The notes beneath the pieces are model-generated. The model did not search any database. It was given only the letters and a program-made list of their open reading frames with translations, and was not told the origin of the DNA. Of a stretch of DNA of 64,000 bases, positions 48,543-61,005 are shown one piece after another. The translations under genes and the position numbers were made by a program. This DNA is from Pithys albifrons albifrons (taxonomy: Eukaryota > Chordata > Aves > Passeriformes > Thamnophilidae): positions 33,797,375-33,861,374 of the forward strand of contig NC_092497.1 in the NCBI RefSeq assembly GCF_047495875.1, in the 5' to 3' direction. The first letter of the stretch is position 1. Every line of letters begins with the position of its first letter.

Positions 48543-48867
48543 TGTCGCAGGTTTGGCTTAGCTTCTTACCAAACTTGGACTGCCCTCTCCCTTCCCCCTG
48601 AGTCCTTGTAGCAAAGGAAAAAGAACTGAAAAAAAAAATGAAAAGAGAGGAACTCAAAAGAAACTGAACTGAATTAAAAAGAAATTATATTTTCCTGACA
48701 TTTGCAAACACATATATGCTATGTGTACACACCACGTAGGACCCCACCCCCAGGGAAAAGGAAAAAAGGAGAAAAAACAAACCAAACAACTTGTTAACCA
48801 GAAAAGAGATGTCTGCTTCCTTAGTTACACCTAGTTACTGAGGAAGCCATAGATCAAAACTATTACA
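48543..48867 (-). repeat. 5' LTR of the provirus
   Basis: 325 bp, TGTAATAG to CGACA on the minus strand, homologous to 39589-40118 but lacking 206 bp of it. Confidence 0.93.
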
Positions 48868-49011
48868 TCTCTTCTATGTAAATATAAAAGGTTTACCATT
48901 TTAAGTTTTAGTTTTAGGGACTTTTTCTCCCTTTTCTCAGTGGGGTGAGAGAGGCTCTGACTCTCTGTGTTGGGTACTTGGCATTTTGCCTGCTCAACCA
49001 AACAAAGAGGA

Positions 49012-49371
49012 TGAGTGGGAAATGGGCTGAGAAAGGAAATAATGGACAGAGGGAGTTGAAATCCCCTTTATAAATGTCACGTCTATGCCCATGTTAATCA
49101 GTAGAGATGGTTTCCTTACATGGTTTTTTCTGCAGGATATTCTTCCACCCTGCTCCAGCTGATCCTGCCAGGATCTCCAAAGGTATCTGAGGCTCATACC
49201 TCCTAAGACTACAGCTTCAGTTTAAGCCTAGTGTCAAAATCTACCCCATCTATGGTTGCAATGATAGCTTGTTATTGTAAATACTCAGCATGCAGCCAAG
49301 ATTTTCCTGAAAAAAATCATCTCACTTTGCTGGACCAGCCTCGAAACTATTATGCCAGTCTCCCCCACATG
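49012..49371. other. intergenic, nothing recognised
   Basis: About 360 bp between the LTR stack and a SINE tail fragment. Confidence 0.6.
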
Positions 49372-49407
49372 TGTGTGTGTGGCTCAGCTTCACGAACGAA
49401 GATTTGA
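49372..49407 (-). mobile_element. SINE 3'-tail fragment, copy 3
   Basis: tgtgtgtgtggctcagcttc, then acgaacgaagatttg, nearly identical to the tail of copy 1 (3987-4025). No body follows, so it is a strongly 5'-truncated insertion or leftover. Confidence 0.7.
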
Positions 49408-49424
49408 GATGGTGCCTTTGGCAT

Positions 49425-50206
49425 TGATGTTTGCTTTGGCTTACCTGTGCCTGTGTTCCTTTTGAAACAAGTGTCAACCAAATCTTTTACCACTTGCAAG
49501 ATGAACATGGATGCTGAGTTTCTTCTTAGATATTTTTTAACTTTTGTGTGCTATTTTGAAACCGATGGTGATAACAAATGACATAAAAGAATAGCGAAAG
49601 AGTTAGAACACTAACCAGAGGACAACATATTTCTCAGAACACAGGAGCTGCAGACTACCTTTTAAGATGAAGGGTGTAGCATGCAAACAAGTCAAAAATA
49701 TGTTTCTCCATTGTTTTCTGCCTCTCAATACATTCTGCTAACATTGCTATGTCAGCTTTCATGGAAAAGCTTTCTCAAGCAAATATTTCCTGCCAGAAGA
49801 TCCTGCCTTTGTGATCAGTTTCCCACATCTGGACCTGACTACGTGCCAAAAAACATGTGTAGAAGTTGGAAAAGCATTATAAAAACCTGAAGGTGAATTC
49901 AGAAGTTAGAGGAACAAGAGACGAGAAACTAGGAAACCTTGCTTGGTTTCCTCTGATCTCTCCTCTCAGCTCGTCTTACCTTCCTTCCAACAACACCAGC
50001 CGTCATCTGCCTCGAGAGAGAGACTGCTTGTCAGCCTGGAGAGAGAGCAACAGCCTAGAGCGAGACTGCCTGGCAGCCTGAATAGTCTGTGACTGTCTGT
50101 GGAGGTATATCCTTTCTTTGAATTTTTCTCTTACAGGCTAAAATAAAGCACCCTCTTTTGCAGCTACACCAGAAGCCAGCCGGTCCAGTTGTGAGGGGAA
50201 ATAACA
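49425..50206 (+). mobile_element. solo LTR (family 5)
   Basis: 782 bp, TGATGTTTGC to GAAATAACA, with exact 5-bp TSD ggcat (49420-49424 and 50207-50211). A polyadenylation signal, aataaa, near 50142 sits about 65 bp before the end, as expected of R-U5. Different from the other LTR families here. Confidence 0.82.
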
Positions 50207-50211
50207 GGCAT

Positions 50212-50526
50212 TTTGCATTTCAAAGACTCACCATCTTCCTGCAGTCACTGAAGGAGACATCCCCCCCCTTACATCGATAAGGCACTCAAGTAGTTTTTTC
50301 ATGGTGGTATCTTTTCTCTGCTTCTATAAATAATCTTAAGCATTTTTCCTAACTTTTCTTATTTTTCCTCTTTTCCTTTCGCATCTCTCTAGCAATCATT
50401 AATAAAAATCAGTTTTTGGTATTTACAGATAACTTGTTTGAGTTTTAATTTTGCTCAAGAGAATGACTCGAACTTGTAGTTCAATATGCATCAAAAATTA
50501 AGCAGATCTGAACATCACAAAGGGTT
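50212..50526. other. intergenic, nothing recognised
   Basis: AT-rich, unassigned. Confidence 0.55.
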
Positions 50527-50650
50527 CTTAGGAAATTCAGATTGGAAAGGTCCTCAAGAGTGTCCAACTCCCTACTCAAAGCAGGGACAGCAATGAGATA
50601 AGATTTTATCAGGGCTTAACACATTTGGAGTGTGAATCTGTCCTCCAGAC
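50527..50650 (-). mobile_element. old CR1 3'-end fragment
   Basis: attggaaaggtcctcaagag, then ctactcaaagcagg, resemble the CR1 3' region (ggttggaagggacct, ctgctcaaagcaggg). Diverged. Confidence 0.6.
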
Positions 50651-51119
50651 TAGAAATGGGACAAATTCCCTGGGCTATCAGTAAGCTGCAGGGCCAGTCT
50701 TGGTCCCACAGCTTCTCCTTGCAGTGCAAGAGCTCCAGCCCCATCTTCTCAGCAGCCTTCACTCACTTTCAACCAATTTTTCAGTGGTACTGATTTGTTG
50801 AGGATCCAAACTGCAGGCACAGGATGGTCCTTGCCCTCCCCTGGCTCTCACGGCTGTGTCCTGCTCACACTGACCTCCAAACAGCATTCAACCTATCAAC
50901 CACCACCCTGTGAGCCCACTAACCCAAATAGTCCTTGCCTGCCAGTATGCCATGCCTCTCAGACCTCAATGTCCCAGCTCAGATAAAAGAATACTAGGGA
51001 AGACAGTCTGCTGCTCTCCTTTCATCCCCATGATTTTGTTGCAGAAAGCAAACAAAAGGGTCAGGCACAACTGAACCTTTGTAAATCCTTGCTGACTGCT
51101 CCCTGCCAGTGTCTGTTCA

Positions 51120-51440
51120 CTCATGTGCCCATATGTCGGCTCCAGGAGGTCTCACTCCTTGATTTTTACCTCAGATAGATGGTCAGTCATTCAGTCTGTG
51201 GTTCCTCAAGGTAGCTTTGGCCTTTTTTGAAGGCAGGTGTAATACATGCCTTTCAGGGGTTCTCCCTGATCTCTACAGCCTTGGAAAGCTGATAGAAACT
51301 GGCTGCACAAGGACATCAGCCACATGTCTCAGCCTGACATGGTCCCAGGGCATGTGTGGATGTTGAGTATTTCAGCATGATCCTTGACTTGGCCATCCAC
51401 TTCAGCTGGTAGCTCCTCTCCTCCTTCAGCCAAGTCACTG
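51120..51440 (-). mobile_element. probable old CR1 ORF2 fragment
   Basis: Stretches such as gaaggcaggtgtaatacatg and ggttctccctgatctc resemble the reverse complement of the CR1 reverse transcriptase region. Very diverged. Confidence 0.45.
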
Positions 51441-53147
51441 AATGCAGAGAGCTGACAGACCTTGCTGGTGACAACAAAGAAGGAAGGAAAAAAAGAACAC
51501 GTTCTGTTTCTAGTTACTTCTTGTTTACTTATTTTTACTTTTTTCAATTAAAAGAATGAGAAAGGAGGACAGATGTGCACAGCATTGAATGCAATCACTA
51601 CCTAAATTCAAACTGGAAAGTATATGTGCATGCATTTGTACCTTCCAAGAGCTTTCCAGGAAACAATCAACCAGCAGGTTACAGCTAAGTTTATCAAGGA
51701 AATTAATCTGTGCTTCATGTTTTCTGCATGGTTTGAAAACATACAATACTTAGTTAGATAATACTAATCTTCCAGAAATCAGTAAAGATCCATTGAATGC
51801 ATATAACTCATTAACTTGAAATTTCTGACATTGTTATCCCTCATTTTGTTTTAACACAAAAGGTTTTTCTACTTTTCTACATTTTCTAGCACAAAATCAT
51901 TTTCTACTTTATTGCTGAACATACAAAGTAAAGCCACTGGCTATTTTTATTTGTTCATGTATAGGTACATACTAGAAATTGCCCCATCATTTGGCATTCA
52001 CTAGACTTACAGGAGTTGATAAAGACAGTAATCTGAAAAGGGCTATTTTCCTAGAACTTTTCTTTAATGAATGTGACTTAGGGCAATTACCTCATGAGCT
52101 TTAATTAATTTGGAATCACACTGAAAGTTTTTGTCTAAGAATTAAATTAATATACACTTTGGATTTTGGGGTTGGTTTTTTGGGTTTGTCTGTTTTTAAG
52201 AGACAGTGCTGTACGGCCATTCACAGCGGGTGTTTTATAATTGTGATCATGAAGCCATCCATGCTGTCCATCCATCCTGCCACTGCAGATTCTCTTTCTC
52301 TTCCTTGATCCAGACCTGGTGTGTCAGGATCAGTGCTATCCTAGTGAAAGATAGGATAGTGCTATAATCTTACAGTACTTTGGCTTCTTGAAGACAAAGT
52401 AAAAGGTCTTTTCTTAAGCCTGGTTCCATCAAATACCTTTGAGAACTGACACCTCTCTCCTGACAAGAGTTTTAGGAAAAAGTATGCTCTTAAAGCACTT
52501 GGCATTTGGCTTTTTTAGGGCAGAAATGGTGCCTTTGCCCGTTTCCACATTGGCTCAGAGCCGCTAATAGAGTCTCAGATTTGCTATACTTAGTCTTTGT
52601 ATTGAATTTGCAAAACTTTGGGCCTCAAGCTACCCAAAATATTAAGAAAAAATACTAGGAGAAGAAAAAAGTAAAGAAATATAAAGAAAAAGATGAATAT
52701 AACTATCATCCCTAGATCCAACATAGGTCTAGCTACAGGATTCTAGAATATGGAGGGCTCAAGCAGCATGGATGACACGTATTGCTGTTTTTATTTCCTC
52801 TGGACTGCTGTGGCCACCCCTCCCCAGCGGCACTCCCAGCGTATCAGCCACTCTGGAGCTCTGTGGCAGAGCAAAGGGCGGTGCTCCCACCTGGCAGCTG
52901 ATCAGAGGCTGGGTTCAGGATTCCAGGGCCGTGGTGTGGGCATGGTCCCAGGCTGCCTTTGGCTGACAGCTGCTCTGGGGCTGCCCCAGGACACTGCAGG
53001 GGCTGGACTGTGGGGCAGCATATCGCTTCACCTCCCAGAAATTTAACCTATCCCACTCCCACACACTTGAGTTGGTCTGACCCAATAATTAATATTGTAA
53101 TCCAGTTTTCAGAGTCCATGTTTGTATCTCACTGAGTTGTTTGATTG
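51441..53147. other. intergenic, nothing firm recognised
   Basis: Mostly AT-rich, with a GC-richer island-like block at 52800-53040 that has no recognised gene. Confidence 0.55.
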
Positions 53148-53152
53148 ATGGG

Positions 53153-54085
53153 TGTGTTAGTTTAAGGGAAACCAAAATGTTTACCAAAACCAGAGGAGAG
53201 GATTTCTCCTCAATAAACACATCACTCCTTATTAAATTTTTTAAAAAAGGAACTTTAATTAGAAAATGGATATAAGAAGGATAACTATTCTTAACTACTA
53301 TCTCTCTATCCATCCATCCATCCATCCATCCATCCATCCATCCATCCATCCATCCATCCATCTATCTACAGACCAGACCAAACTATTCCCCCAGCACCAA
53401 AAACAAAAGAACACCCCCTACAAAAAAACCCCTGTATGTTCCTCCTGGTGCAGTTATATTTATGGACAGTGTCAGTGTCTCACCTCAGCTGGTTCTGAGG
53501 TGAATTCTCAGTCTTTTCCCAGGAGGCAGAGACAAGGGGGTGAACAACTCACGTGGTGCAGGATGGAGCCTTTTTCATGGGGGAAAAGCAGACTCTCTCT
53601 CTCTCATTGCCCTTTGTTCAAAAAGAAGGAAAAGCTGGGAGTGGAGGAATGGTGATAATTCCCAGGAATCTCCTTGCAGTCCAGGTCGGTCCCCAGGAAG
53701 AAAAGGTCTGCAGTGTGTCCTGGAGCAGCTGTGACCCTCCTCTCTCTCTCTCTGAAGCTCAGGGTGGCCAGAGGTGGAGGGGGGAAGGCAAGGAGCAGAG
53801 CCAGCAGGAGCTCTCCCCAGCTTAGCAAAACAGTGGCTCTTTTCCTACAGCTGCCCAAAACTGAATGTCAAGCCAGCACACAGGAAAAAACTCTCTCCCA
53901 CCCCCAGGTGCTGGGGTTCTGTTTTTCACCTGCACACCTCCATTCAGCTGGAATCTGAAGTCATCAGCCACTCTTTTGTCCTCAGTCCTGGCACTTCAAT
54001 GCCCAAACCTTTGTGTTGGTAGGGTGAGAAAAATTCTCTGAGGGACTCCTCCCAACATCACCTTCCTTTGTTTGAACCTTTAACA
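53153..54085 (-). mobile_element. solo LTR (family 2) with microsatellite
   Basis: 933 bp, drawn as TGTGTTAGTTTAAGG...CCTTTAACA. Flanks atggg (53148-53152) and aaggg (54086-54090) match at 4 of 5 bases, a decayed TSD. Homologous throughout to 37657-38537 plus 39085-39090. A TATA-like ATAAATATAA on the minus strand near 53457 supports minus sense. An (ATCC)n tract has expanded inside it. Confidence 0.88.
53308..53363. repeat. (ATCC)n microsatellite
   Basis: About 13 units of atcc, inside the LTR. The 37657 copy has a TA-rich stretch instead, so the expansion followed the split of the two copies. Confidence 0.95.
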
Positions 54086-54090
54086 AAGGG

Positions 54091-54457
54091 TCAAATCAAC
54101 CATCTTGTCTATGTGTGTGTGGGGAGGGCTAGACTTAGGCCCTCAGGGACATGGGCAAGCCTGCCCGCAGGATGTGTGTGGTAAGGCCTGCAGTCCACAT
54201 GGGTGAGTCCACAGAGGGCATGTGGCCCGGGAGCCATGAGGCCAGGCTGTCAGCCAAGGAAGGTCAGCCTGGTAAGCCACCCACACCACACCTCCTGGAG
54301 CTCTGTGTAGATATGGCACCCCTCACTTTGGCTGGCAGACCAGTGAGTGATCAAGGAACTAGATGTCCCACTTGGGGGAAGTGACCACAGTAGCAAATCA
54401 TCTAAAAGAGGCACACAAAGCCTCCATTTCAGAGATTTGCCTTCTACATCTGGACCA
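54091..54457. other. intergenic, nothing recognised
   Basis: GC-moderate sequence between two LTRs with only chance frames. Confidence 0.55.
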
Positions 54458-55161
54458 GAATGCTTTTAAAGGTAAACTGGCAGGAGAAGTGAGCCCAACA
54501 CAAAAGATAATATAAGTCAGGGTTATAATTAAATAAAAATATTACAGTAAATGTAATGATACAAAGAGAAATTGGTTTTACCCCATAAAACCCAGAAGTA
54601 TAACCCAGCACACTGGGGCATAAACAGAATGGCATTCATTAGCTCCTGTGCTGAGCCCCACGTGGTTCTCTTGAGTTCAAAGTAAAAGGAAGGGAAAAAA
54701 CCTTTTGGTGCAGATGATGGTTAGAGTCTGGTCAAGTGTGGTGGTCCTCCTCTGGATCTGACAAGTGGTCCCAGAAGTCTTCAAACCCCAAGATTATATA
54801 TCCTCTGGTTCAGCTGGTAATGGCCAGTACCTCCCCCAGGGCAGGGAGTTCCACAGTGGGTGATGTAACTCTGTGAGTGATGAGATATTTTTGGAATCGT
54901 TGATGGCCTATTAGCAGACATGGCCCCTCAGGCTGGGTGTGGAGGTGCTAACAACTCCCTGGAGGGGATTTACCACAGCTTCTATCTCACAGGCTTCTTT
55001 AATACCCAGCTTGCAGCCTGAAGGGTCAGGTGTGCCCTGGGCAGTTGCTGCAAATGGTCCACTTTTAACAGTTCATGAGAAATGATCTAGAGGGTGTAGA
55101 ATGTACAGCTTTGGTCACACCCACACGGAGATAAACTGGTCCTGGCTGCTGAATTAAGCCA
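54458..55161 (-). mobile_element. solo LTR (family 3), old copy
   Basis: Homologous to 27873-28502 and 34960-35680 but more diverged; termini degraded (aatgcttttaaagg and gctgaattaagcca). TATATAATC on the minus strand near 54795. No TSD resolved. Confidence 0.85.
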
Positions 55162-56430
55162 ACCAGCCAATATGTGATTTCTTGGTGATAACTATTTCTC
55201 TCTCCTCTCTTTCTCTCTTTATTCTTCTCTGAATTTATCTTTTCTTCCTTTACACTTTTCTTCCCCTTGGGGGTGACTTAAAACTGATTGAGTAGCATTT
55301 GACTTAAGTTGTAGTATTTCAATTTAATTGTGGGTTGGTGTTTTCTGAGTGCAACAAAGGCTCCCTACTCCACAGTGATGCCTGCTGGCTTGTAAAACCC
55401 TTGAAAGGGTATGGAAGCAGAGCTCAGAACACTGTTTGGAGGGAGACAGGGAAGTCTTTTTCATTCCTAGAAGCCTGCTATTAAGTGTAGTGGTTTTGTG
55501 GAATGTGTTCCTTGGTTGTATGCTATTCCTGTAAACTCTTTTTGCCAAAACACCCATTTTCTCATTAAATTAAGAGAAATTCTCTTAGAGAAAATTGTGT
55601 AGCTTCTTCTCTGGATGCAAAATCAAGGTATCAAAGAACTAAGACTCTGCAAAAGTTTTCTATGGGAACTATTGAGGGTCTAAACTAAAGTGAAATGCAA
55701 GGTAAACTGTAAGGCTTCTGGACCAGGGCAGAATAATAGTGTCCAACAAAAGACTAGGCAATCTCTTAGCAGCTGGAAGTCAATCATAATCAAATATATT
55801 AGTCAGACCTTACATATACCATACCATATATCTGATGTTTTAACTAGCAGCAGCATTCCTGTTTCTCATCCTCCACCAAAATGGAGTAATCCACCTCTGC
55901 TGTTAATACGGTCACAGCCCTGCAGAGATGAGCTGCTTCATTTTAAAAACTACATCTTGGTTACAGAAACAGGCAGCTTCCATTTCCATTTTCAAATAAC
56001 AGTTCAGCAGGTACCTAAAATGCAAGTTCCCTCCTTGACTAAGACTTTGTTCCATGAAGTATAGTCTAGTGAACTTTTGTTCTTTTTAAAAAGAGGTGTA
56101 CTAACCAGTTTGAAGAAATGTGTTATACAGATACATAAGAAAATTACTGTGGGATTTCTGTTCCAAACTGGTTCTGAGGGGTTTTTTGCATTTTTTCCGA
56201 ATGATTGTATAGCAAATGTTGTTAAAGTCCTGGAGGCTTCATTGCTAAATGATTTTGGAATATAGTATCCTGTCTATTTTGATATTTGAGTTTCTCCTCT
56301 TTCTGACCAGGCTTTATAAGACAAGACAGATTAGCCAATTGAAACTGAGAAAATAAGAGTATGTTTGGTGTTGAGTATAAAAGCACTTTTACCAAAAGTC
56401 TTTCTTTACACTTCTAAGAGGTATGCAATT
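55162..56430. other. intergenic, nothing recognised
   Basis: AT-rich, with a pyrimidine-rich stretch at 55198-55265. Confidence 0.55.
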
Positions 56431-57012
56431 CACAGAATCACAGAATTTGCTGAATTGGAAGGGTCCCACGAGGATCATTGAGTCCAACTCCTGGACCTGC
56501 TCAGAACCATTGCCAAGAGTCACACCATGAGCCTGAGAGCATTGTCCAAATGCTTTTTGAACTCTGTCAGTCTTGGTGCTGTGACCACTTCTCGGTGGAG
56601 CCTGTTTTAGTGCCCAACCACCCTCTGCATGAAGAACCTTTTTTTCTAATGTCCAACCTCCCTTACACAACTTCAGGCCATTCCCTCAGGTTCTGTCGCT
56701 GGTCAACACAGAGAAGAGATCAGTGCCTCCCCCTCCTCTTCCCCTCATGAGAAAGTTGTAATTGCAATGAAATCTCCCCTCAGTCTCCTCTTCTCCAGGC
56801 TGAACACACCAAGTGATCTCAGCCTCTCCTCATATGGCTTCCCCTCAGAGTTCTTCGCCATCTTTATTGCTCTCCTTTGAACATTTTTAAATGGCTTAAT
56901 ATCTTTCTTATATTGTGTTGCCCAAAAATGCACACAATATTCAAGGTTAGGCCACACCACTGCAGAGCAGAGTGGGACAATCCCCTCCCTTGACTGGCTG
57001 GCAATGCTTTGT
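56431..57012 (-). mobile_element. CR1 LINE, 3'-end fragment
   Basis: Begins cacagaatcacagaatttgc, then gaattggaagggtcccacga. It continues into ORF2 C-terminal coding, where the minus strand keeps [14 protein letters not shown] and [14 protein letters not shown]. Truncated upstream of this. Confidence 0.92.
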
Positions 57013-58751
57013 CTCCTTCAAGGAAATTCATGGAGGCAAGGAAGAAAGAAAAGGAAGCTACATTCTAATCAACTCACCTCAGCCATCATAACGATTATAG
57101 ATCAGCTAATCAGGTAATACAGTAGCTGCTTTGATTTTGTCAGATAGAGACACATAAAGTTATGTATCTGAGTGCGCTTCTTGTAAATAGAACATTTCAC
57201 TGGCAGAAACCCTTTATGGTAAGAATCATTTATGGACATGTGCATTTAAAGATAATGAACATCGTCTATTGATGAGACATGTCACTCTTTATGTTTTTAT
57301 CATAGGACAAAAGATTTGAAGATCAGTGCATGAGTTTCATGGAGTCACCATACACAATTCAGGTTGAAGTACATACTGTAAATATCAGACATATAGGAAA
57401 ACAAGTCTCAGAGGATTAGTTGTCATTATTGGCATGATATCTCACTGGACAGAAAAGCCCAATACATCTTCCCAAATGAAGTGAGATCATGCCCCTTTCT
57501 GGGGAGAGGCTGCTTAGAGTCGTTGGTGGTAGTGGAAGTGTTATGCCTCAATGGGGCAAGGGGCTCCTTCTACCATCAACTGCCCCCATTCTGCCTCCCT
57601 CCAGGCATCGACTCCCTCTTTTCCAAGCTGGACTTCCCAGCACAGTGGTGATCCTGGAGACACTCCTCATATTGGATACAAACCTGTTGAGCACTGGCTG
57701 ACCCTTTGCTCCAAAGTGAGTTGCCCAGGTCACACCAGTAAGCTTCACGTGTCAAGGAATCAGAAAATACCAGGCTCCAGAGGTATAGGGGTGTTTTTGA
57801 AAGTCTTATCTTGCATGTGGATAATGTTCTTTGGCCTTGTTTAGTCATCTTTTTTTTTTTCCCAGTTTGTCATTCAGAATTGCCATATAGATATGAGATT
57901 AGAGATAACCTGCTGCATGATACGATGACAACCGTTTGAACTTAGACTGAATTATAAGAAGCTTTGCAATAGGCATCATGTTATAGAGTAGTAGGGCTAT
58001 TTTGCCAAGGTAACTATTTTTAGGTGGTTAAGGAGGGAACAAAGCTGTGAGAGGTGACAATCTTAGAATCTGTGCAGAAGTCAAGCTTTTGAAGTCACCA
58101 TGGTTACTTACTTCTGAGCCAGAGCAGGGAGGGAATGTATAATTAATATCTTTAAACTGGTCTGCCCCATTGAAATGATATTGTATTCTGGTTTGCACTC
58201 ACTTCAGTAAAACGGTTCAAAGGAAGTGGCCATCATTTGATATGAAACACCGCAGACATTAATCAGACTGTTCCTGCACTCTGCAAACAGCAATTGTAAA
58301 AGAGAGGAACTGATAGCAGAATCAAAAATTATTAAATGACCAAGTCAAAGAGTCAAAGTTGGTTTGTTGTTTGGGGGTTTTTTGGTTTGTTGGTTTTTTT
58401 TTTTTTTAGGATTACACAAAAGTAGATTTGATTTCTTCAGAAGGCAAAATTAGACTCCAGTTCTTTGTCTGCACAAGGCCCAGAGGACTATTCAAGTTTT
58501 TAAGGCAAGTGTTTCATTTTGCTTGGAACATTAGGCCTTCTGCCTTGATGTGTTTGTCCTTGTAGCTGTCTTTTGTATCAGGAAACAAATCAGAAGTTAA
58601 TATCTGAAAAATTTAATTAGGAAAATATTATTGAAAAGAGTATTTCTGTTAATTAATTTCTATGTACTGGCTAAAGAAAGGGCATTCTTTCTCTCTTCTT
58701 GTCCACTTCCTCAAATTTTCATCTGCTCACTCCTACTTGTGAAGAAAACGA
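57013..58751. other. intergenic, nothing recognised
   Basis: AT-rich with a G/T-rich low-complexity patch near 58364-58408; unassigned. Confidence 0.55.
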
Positions 58752-58845
58752 GCCAGTAGGGTGATCCTGCCCATGTCAGTGGAGTTGGAACTAGATGTTC
58801 GCCAAAGTCCCTTTTAACTCAAACCATTCTATGTTTCCATGCTAT
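58752..58845 (+). mobile_element. CR1 terminal fragment
   Basis: gttggaactagatgttcgcc, then cccttttaactcaaaccatt and ctatg, match the last part of CR1 in sense orientation. Confidence 0.75.
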
Positions 58846-60489
58846 TTTATGTAAAACAGGAACTGCATACAGAGGGAAATTATTTTTCAATGCAATATCC
58901 AATTCCTAAAAGGTTATATTACAAGTCTTTACAACACATGATTTGTGCACATCCATGTACTTTGCTTTGTTCCATATACAGTTTCCTTACATGATGGCCT
59001 GTGTCCTTTACTGCAGAGCCATTTGTAACTGAGAAAACACTGTGGATCAAATTCAAATATTCCTCAGGGAAAAAAAAAAACTTTTCAACATTTTATGGAG
59101 ACCTAGCCACTACCTTATCCCTTTCAAAAAGCACTAGGAATATGCCTCCTTAGAGTACCTGCCAAGAACCACTAGATTTATTCTGTGATAACAAATACTA
59201 ATTTTACTTAATTTAATTCAATGTTAATGCTATTACTAAATCAGAAAAACATTGTGAAAGCTGTAGTTTTCATGTGCATTTTCAATTCATGCTTCTGATT
59301 TGGTCTTTAATCATAAATGCTCATATTCTTGATAAAATCATGATTATGTCATCAGAAATTATTGTGACCAGACATTTAATTTTGACACTTTTATAATTTA
59401 CATTACGTAAAGGAGGAGTTCCTGACACCTGAACATTGTTGGTGTAGCTAATCCAGTCACTACAATCACTGCAATCAAGTGATTCCTGAACTAAATTCTG
59501 AAAAAAATACCAACAACAACCAACTTTTAAGCTGCTTTATCTGTTTTACAAGATAAAACAATAAAAAATGTTCCTCTGTTTCAAGCAAGTCTTAGTCTTT
59601 AATTGTTCAATTGCAAACATCTTTCAGCAGAGAAGAGCACTGATGCCCACCCACAGTGTGATGTTATAAATATAGAAGCACTCTTCTGCTGTTACCATGG
59701 AAATCATTTAAGTTCACAACAAAAATGTAGGTGGAAATTTAGGGAAGATTTAACAGATGCTGTTACATTTCATCTGTTTTGTTTTAAGTACACAAAATAC
59801 CTTTGGAGACAAAAGCCAGTCAAGCCTCTGTTCACTGAGAGCCTTAACAGGTGATGTAGTGATTGTCATGACAATGTAGTCATTTAGATCTTGGCCACTG
59901 GACAGCACACTGGGCTGTGGGGAAGTCTAGTTAGCAGCAGCAGGGATGTTTGAAATCTTTAGTGCTGCCACTTCCAGAAAAGAGCTAGAAAAACAGAAGA
60001 ACAGCTGGTAAGTCTTACCTAACTCCTCTCTGCTCACCAGTCTTACACAATTGGAAGATGGATCATTTAGCTCAATCTTCCCAATATTTTGGTCAGAGAA
60101 TTTGCATTAGGGATGAACAGGACCTACACCTGTTTAGCTGGAAAGAGTCTTAGCCCCAGATCTACCTTATTCAAGACTTAAGACCTCCTCAGGAACAATG
60201 GCTTTTTCACCAAGAAAAACTCACATCAGAAATACATATTGCTATAACAGTTTTTCAAAGCAGTTTCTGTGTGACCAGTTTAGATAAACAAGCACTTGTG
60301 AGCAAATACCCTTGTGATTCATCACATTATAATGAGACTTCTTGTGCCCCACAAGTTCTGCTCAGCAGAAGCAAGTTTTGTTCTAAGTGCTTACAATGGC
60401 ATAGGGTTTCAAAGTCAAAATCACTGTTATCACAGCACGAATTTGAAAATGCCAACTCCAGACACCATTACATTTAGTATTGAAACTCC
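58846..60489. other. intergenic, nothing recognised
   Basis: AT-rich, no gene or repeat identified. Confidence 0.55.
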
Positions 60490-61005
60490 CATTAATTTTT
60501 TGTAGTCTGAATTTGTTGCAGTGCTTATACAGAGCCAAGGTCTTTTCTGCATCTCACCCCATCCCAGAGAGGAGGTTGGAAGTGTGTAGGAAGTTGGGAG
60601 GGCACACAGCCATGACAACTGACTGCTACTGACCCAAGGGATATCCCACATGATGTGGTGTCATGCTCTGCATATCAAGTGGGAGAAGAAAGAGGTAAGG
60701 GGAGGTTTGGAGTGGTGGTGTTTGTATTCATAAGTCACCATTACCTGTGATGGAGCTTCCTTCCTGGAGATGGCTGAACGCCTGCCTGCCCATGGGAAGT
60801 AGTGAGTAAATTCCTTGTTTCACTTTCCTTGTGTGTGCACTTTTGCTTTACCTATTAAACTGACTTCATTTCACCCCACAACTCTTCTATTTTACTCCAA
60901 TTAACTTCCCCATCCCACTGGAAGGGGAAGGAGGGGGAACCAGATGGAGTGGAATGAGCCAGTGGCTGTGTGGGGCTTTGTTGCCAACTGGTGTTAAACC
61001 TTTAA
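60490..61005 (+). mobile_element. avian ERVL-type LTR (family 6), 5' end degraded
   Basis: Recognisable by agttgggagggcacacagcc, aagggatatcccacatgatg, the promoter-side gcatatcaagtgggagaaga, ctggagatggctgaacgcct, ttacctattaaactgac and the 3' end gtgtggggctttgttgcc...gttaaacc. This is the layout of abundant avian ERVL LTRs. The left end is uncertain. Confidence 0.85.

Larger units (their letters stand above)
39589..48867 (-). mobile_element. ERVL-like provirus with both LTRs
   Basis: 9.28 kb (about 7.3 kb without the CR1 insert), in the family 1 LTR with exact 5-bp TSD tctct (39584-39588 and 48868-48872). Minus-strand order: 5' LTR 48543-48867, primer-binding site, gag remnants, protease, reverse transcriptase with YIDD, RNase H, integrase, polypurine tract, 3' LTR 39589-40118. 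No env-like frame, 5-bp TSD and pol similarity fit class III (ERVL-like). Defective: frameshifts and stops throughout, and integrase split by CR1. The LTRs differ at about a dozen positions in about 324 aligned bases, by hand count. Confidence 0.93.
39122..49006 (+). mobile_element. solo LTR (family 1), split by a provirus
   Basis: Left part 39122-39588, right part 48873-49006 (48868-48872 is the provirus TSD). Begins TGTAGTAGTTCTGGCC, carries TATA box gatataaaaac near 39260, and ends accaaacaaa, where relatives end in ACA. Outer 5-bp TSD gagga at 39117-39121 and 49007-49011. Joined length about 600 bp, like the 26080 copy. Confidence 0.9.

Noticed and set aside
52750..53046. A 98-codon frame in a GC-rich block at 52.8-53.0 kb.
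   Set aside because: An alternative frame is open as well, with no splice signals or known similarity, so there is no support for a gene.
53089..53361. A frame encoding MDGW repeats.
   Set aside because: It is the translation of the (ATCC)n microsatellite in an LTR.
57489..57850. Overlapping frames on both strands in a GC-richer patch, possibly an exon.
   Set aside because: No recognised protein, and the frames on both strands are similar in length, as expected by chance.
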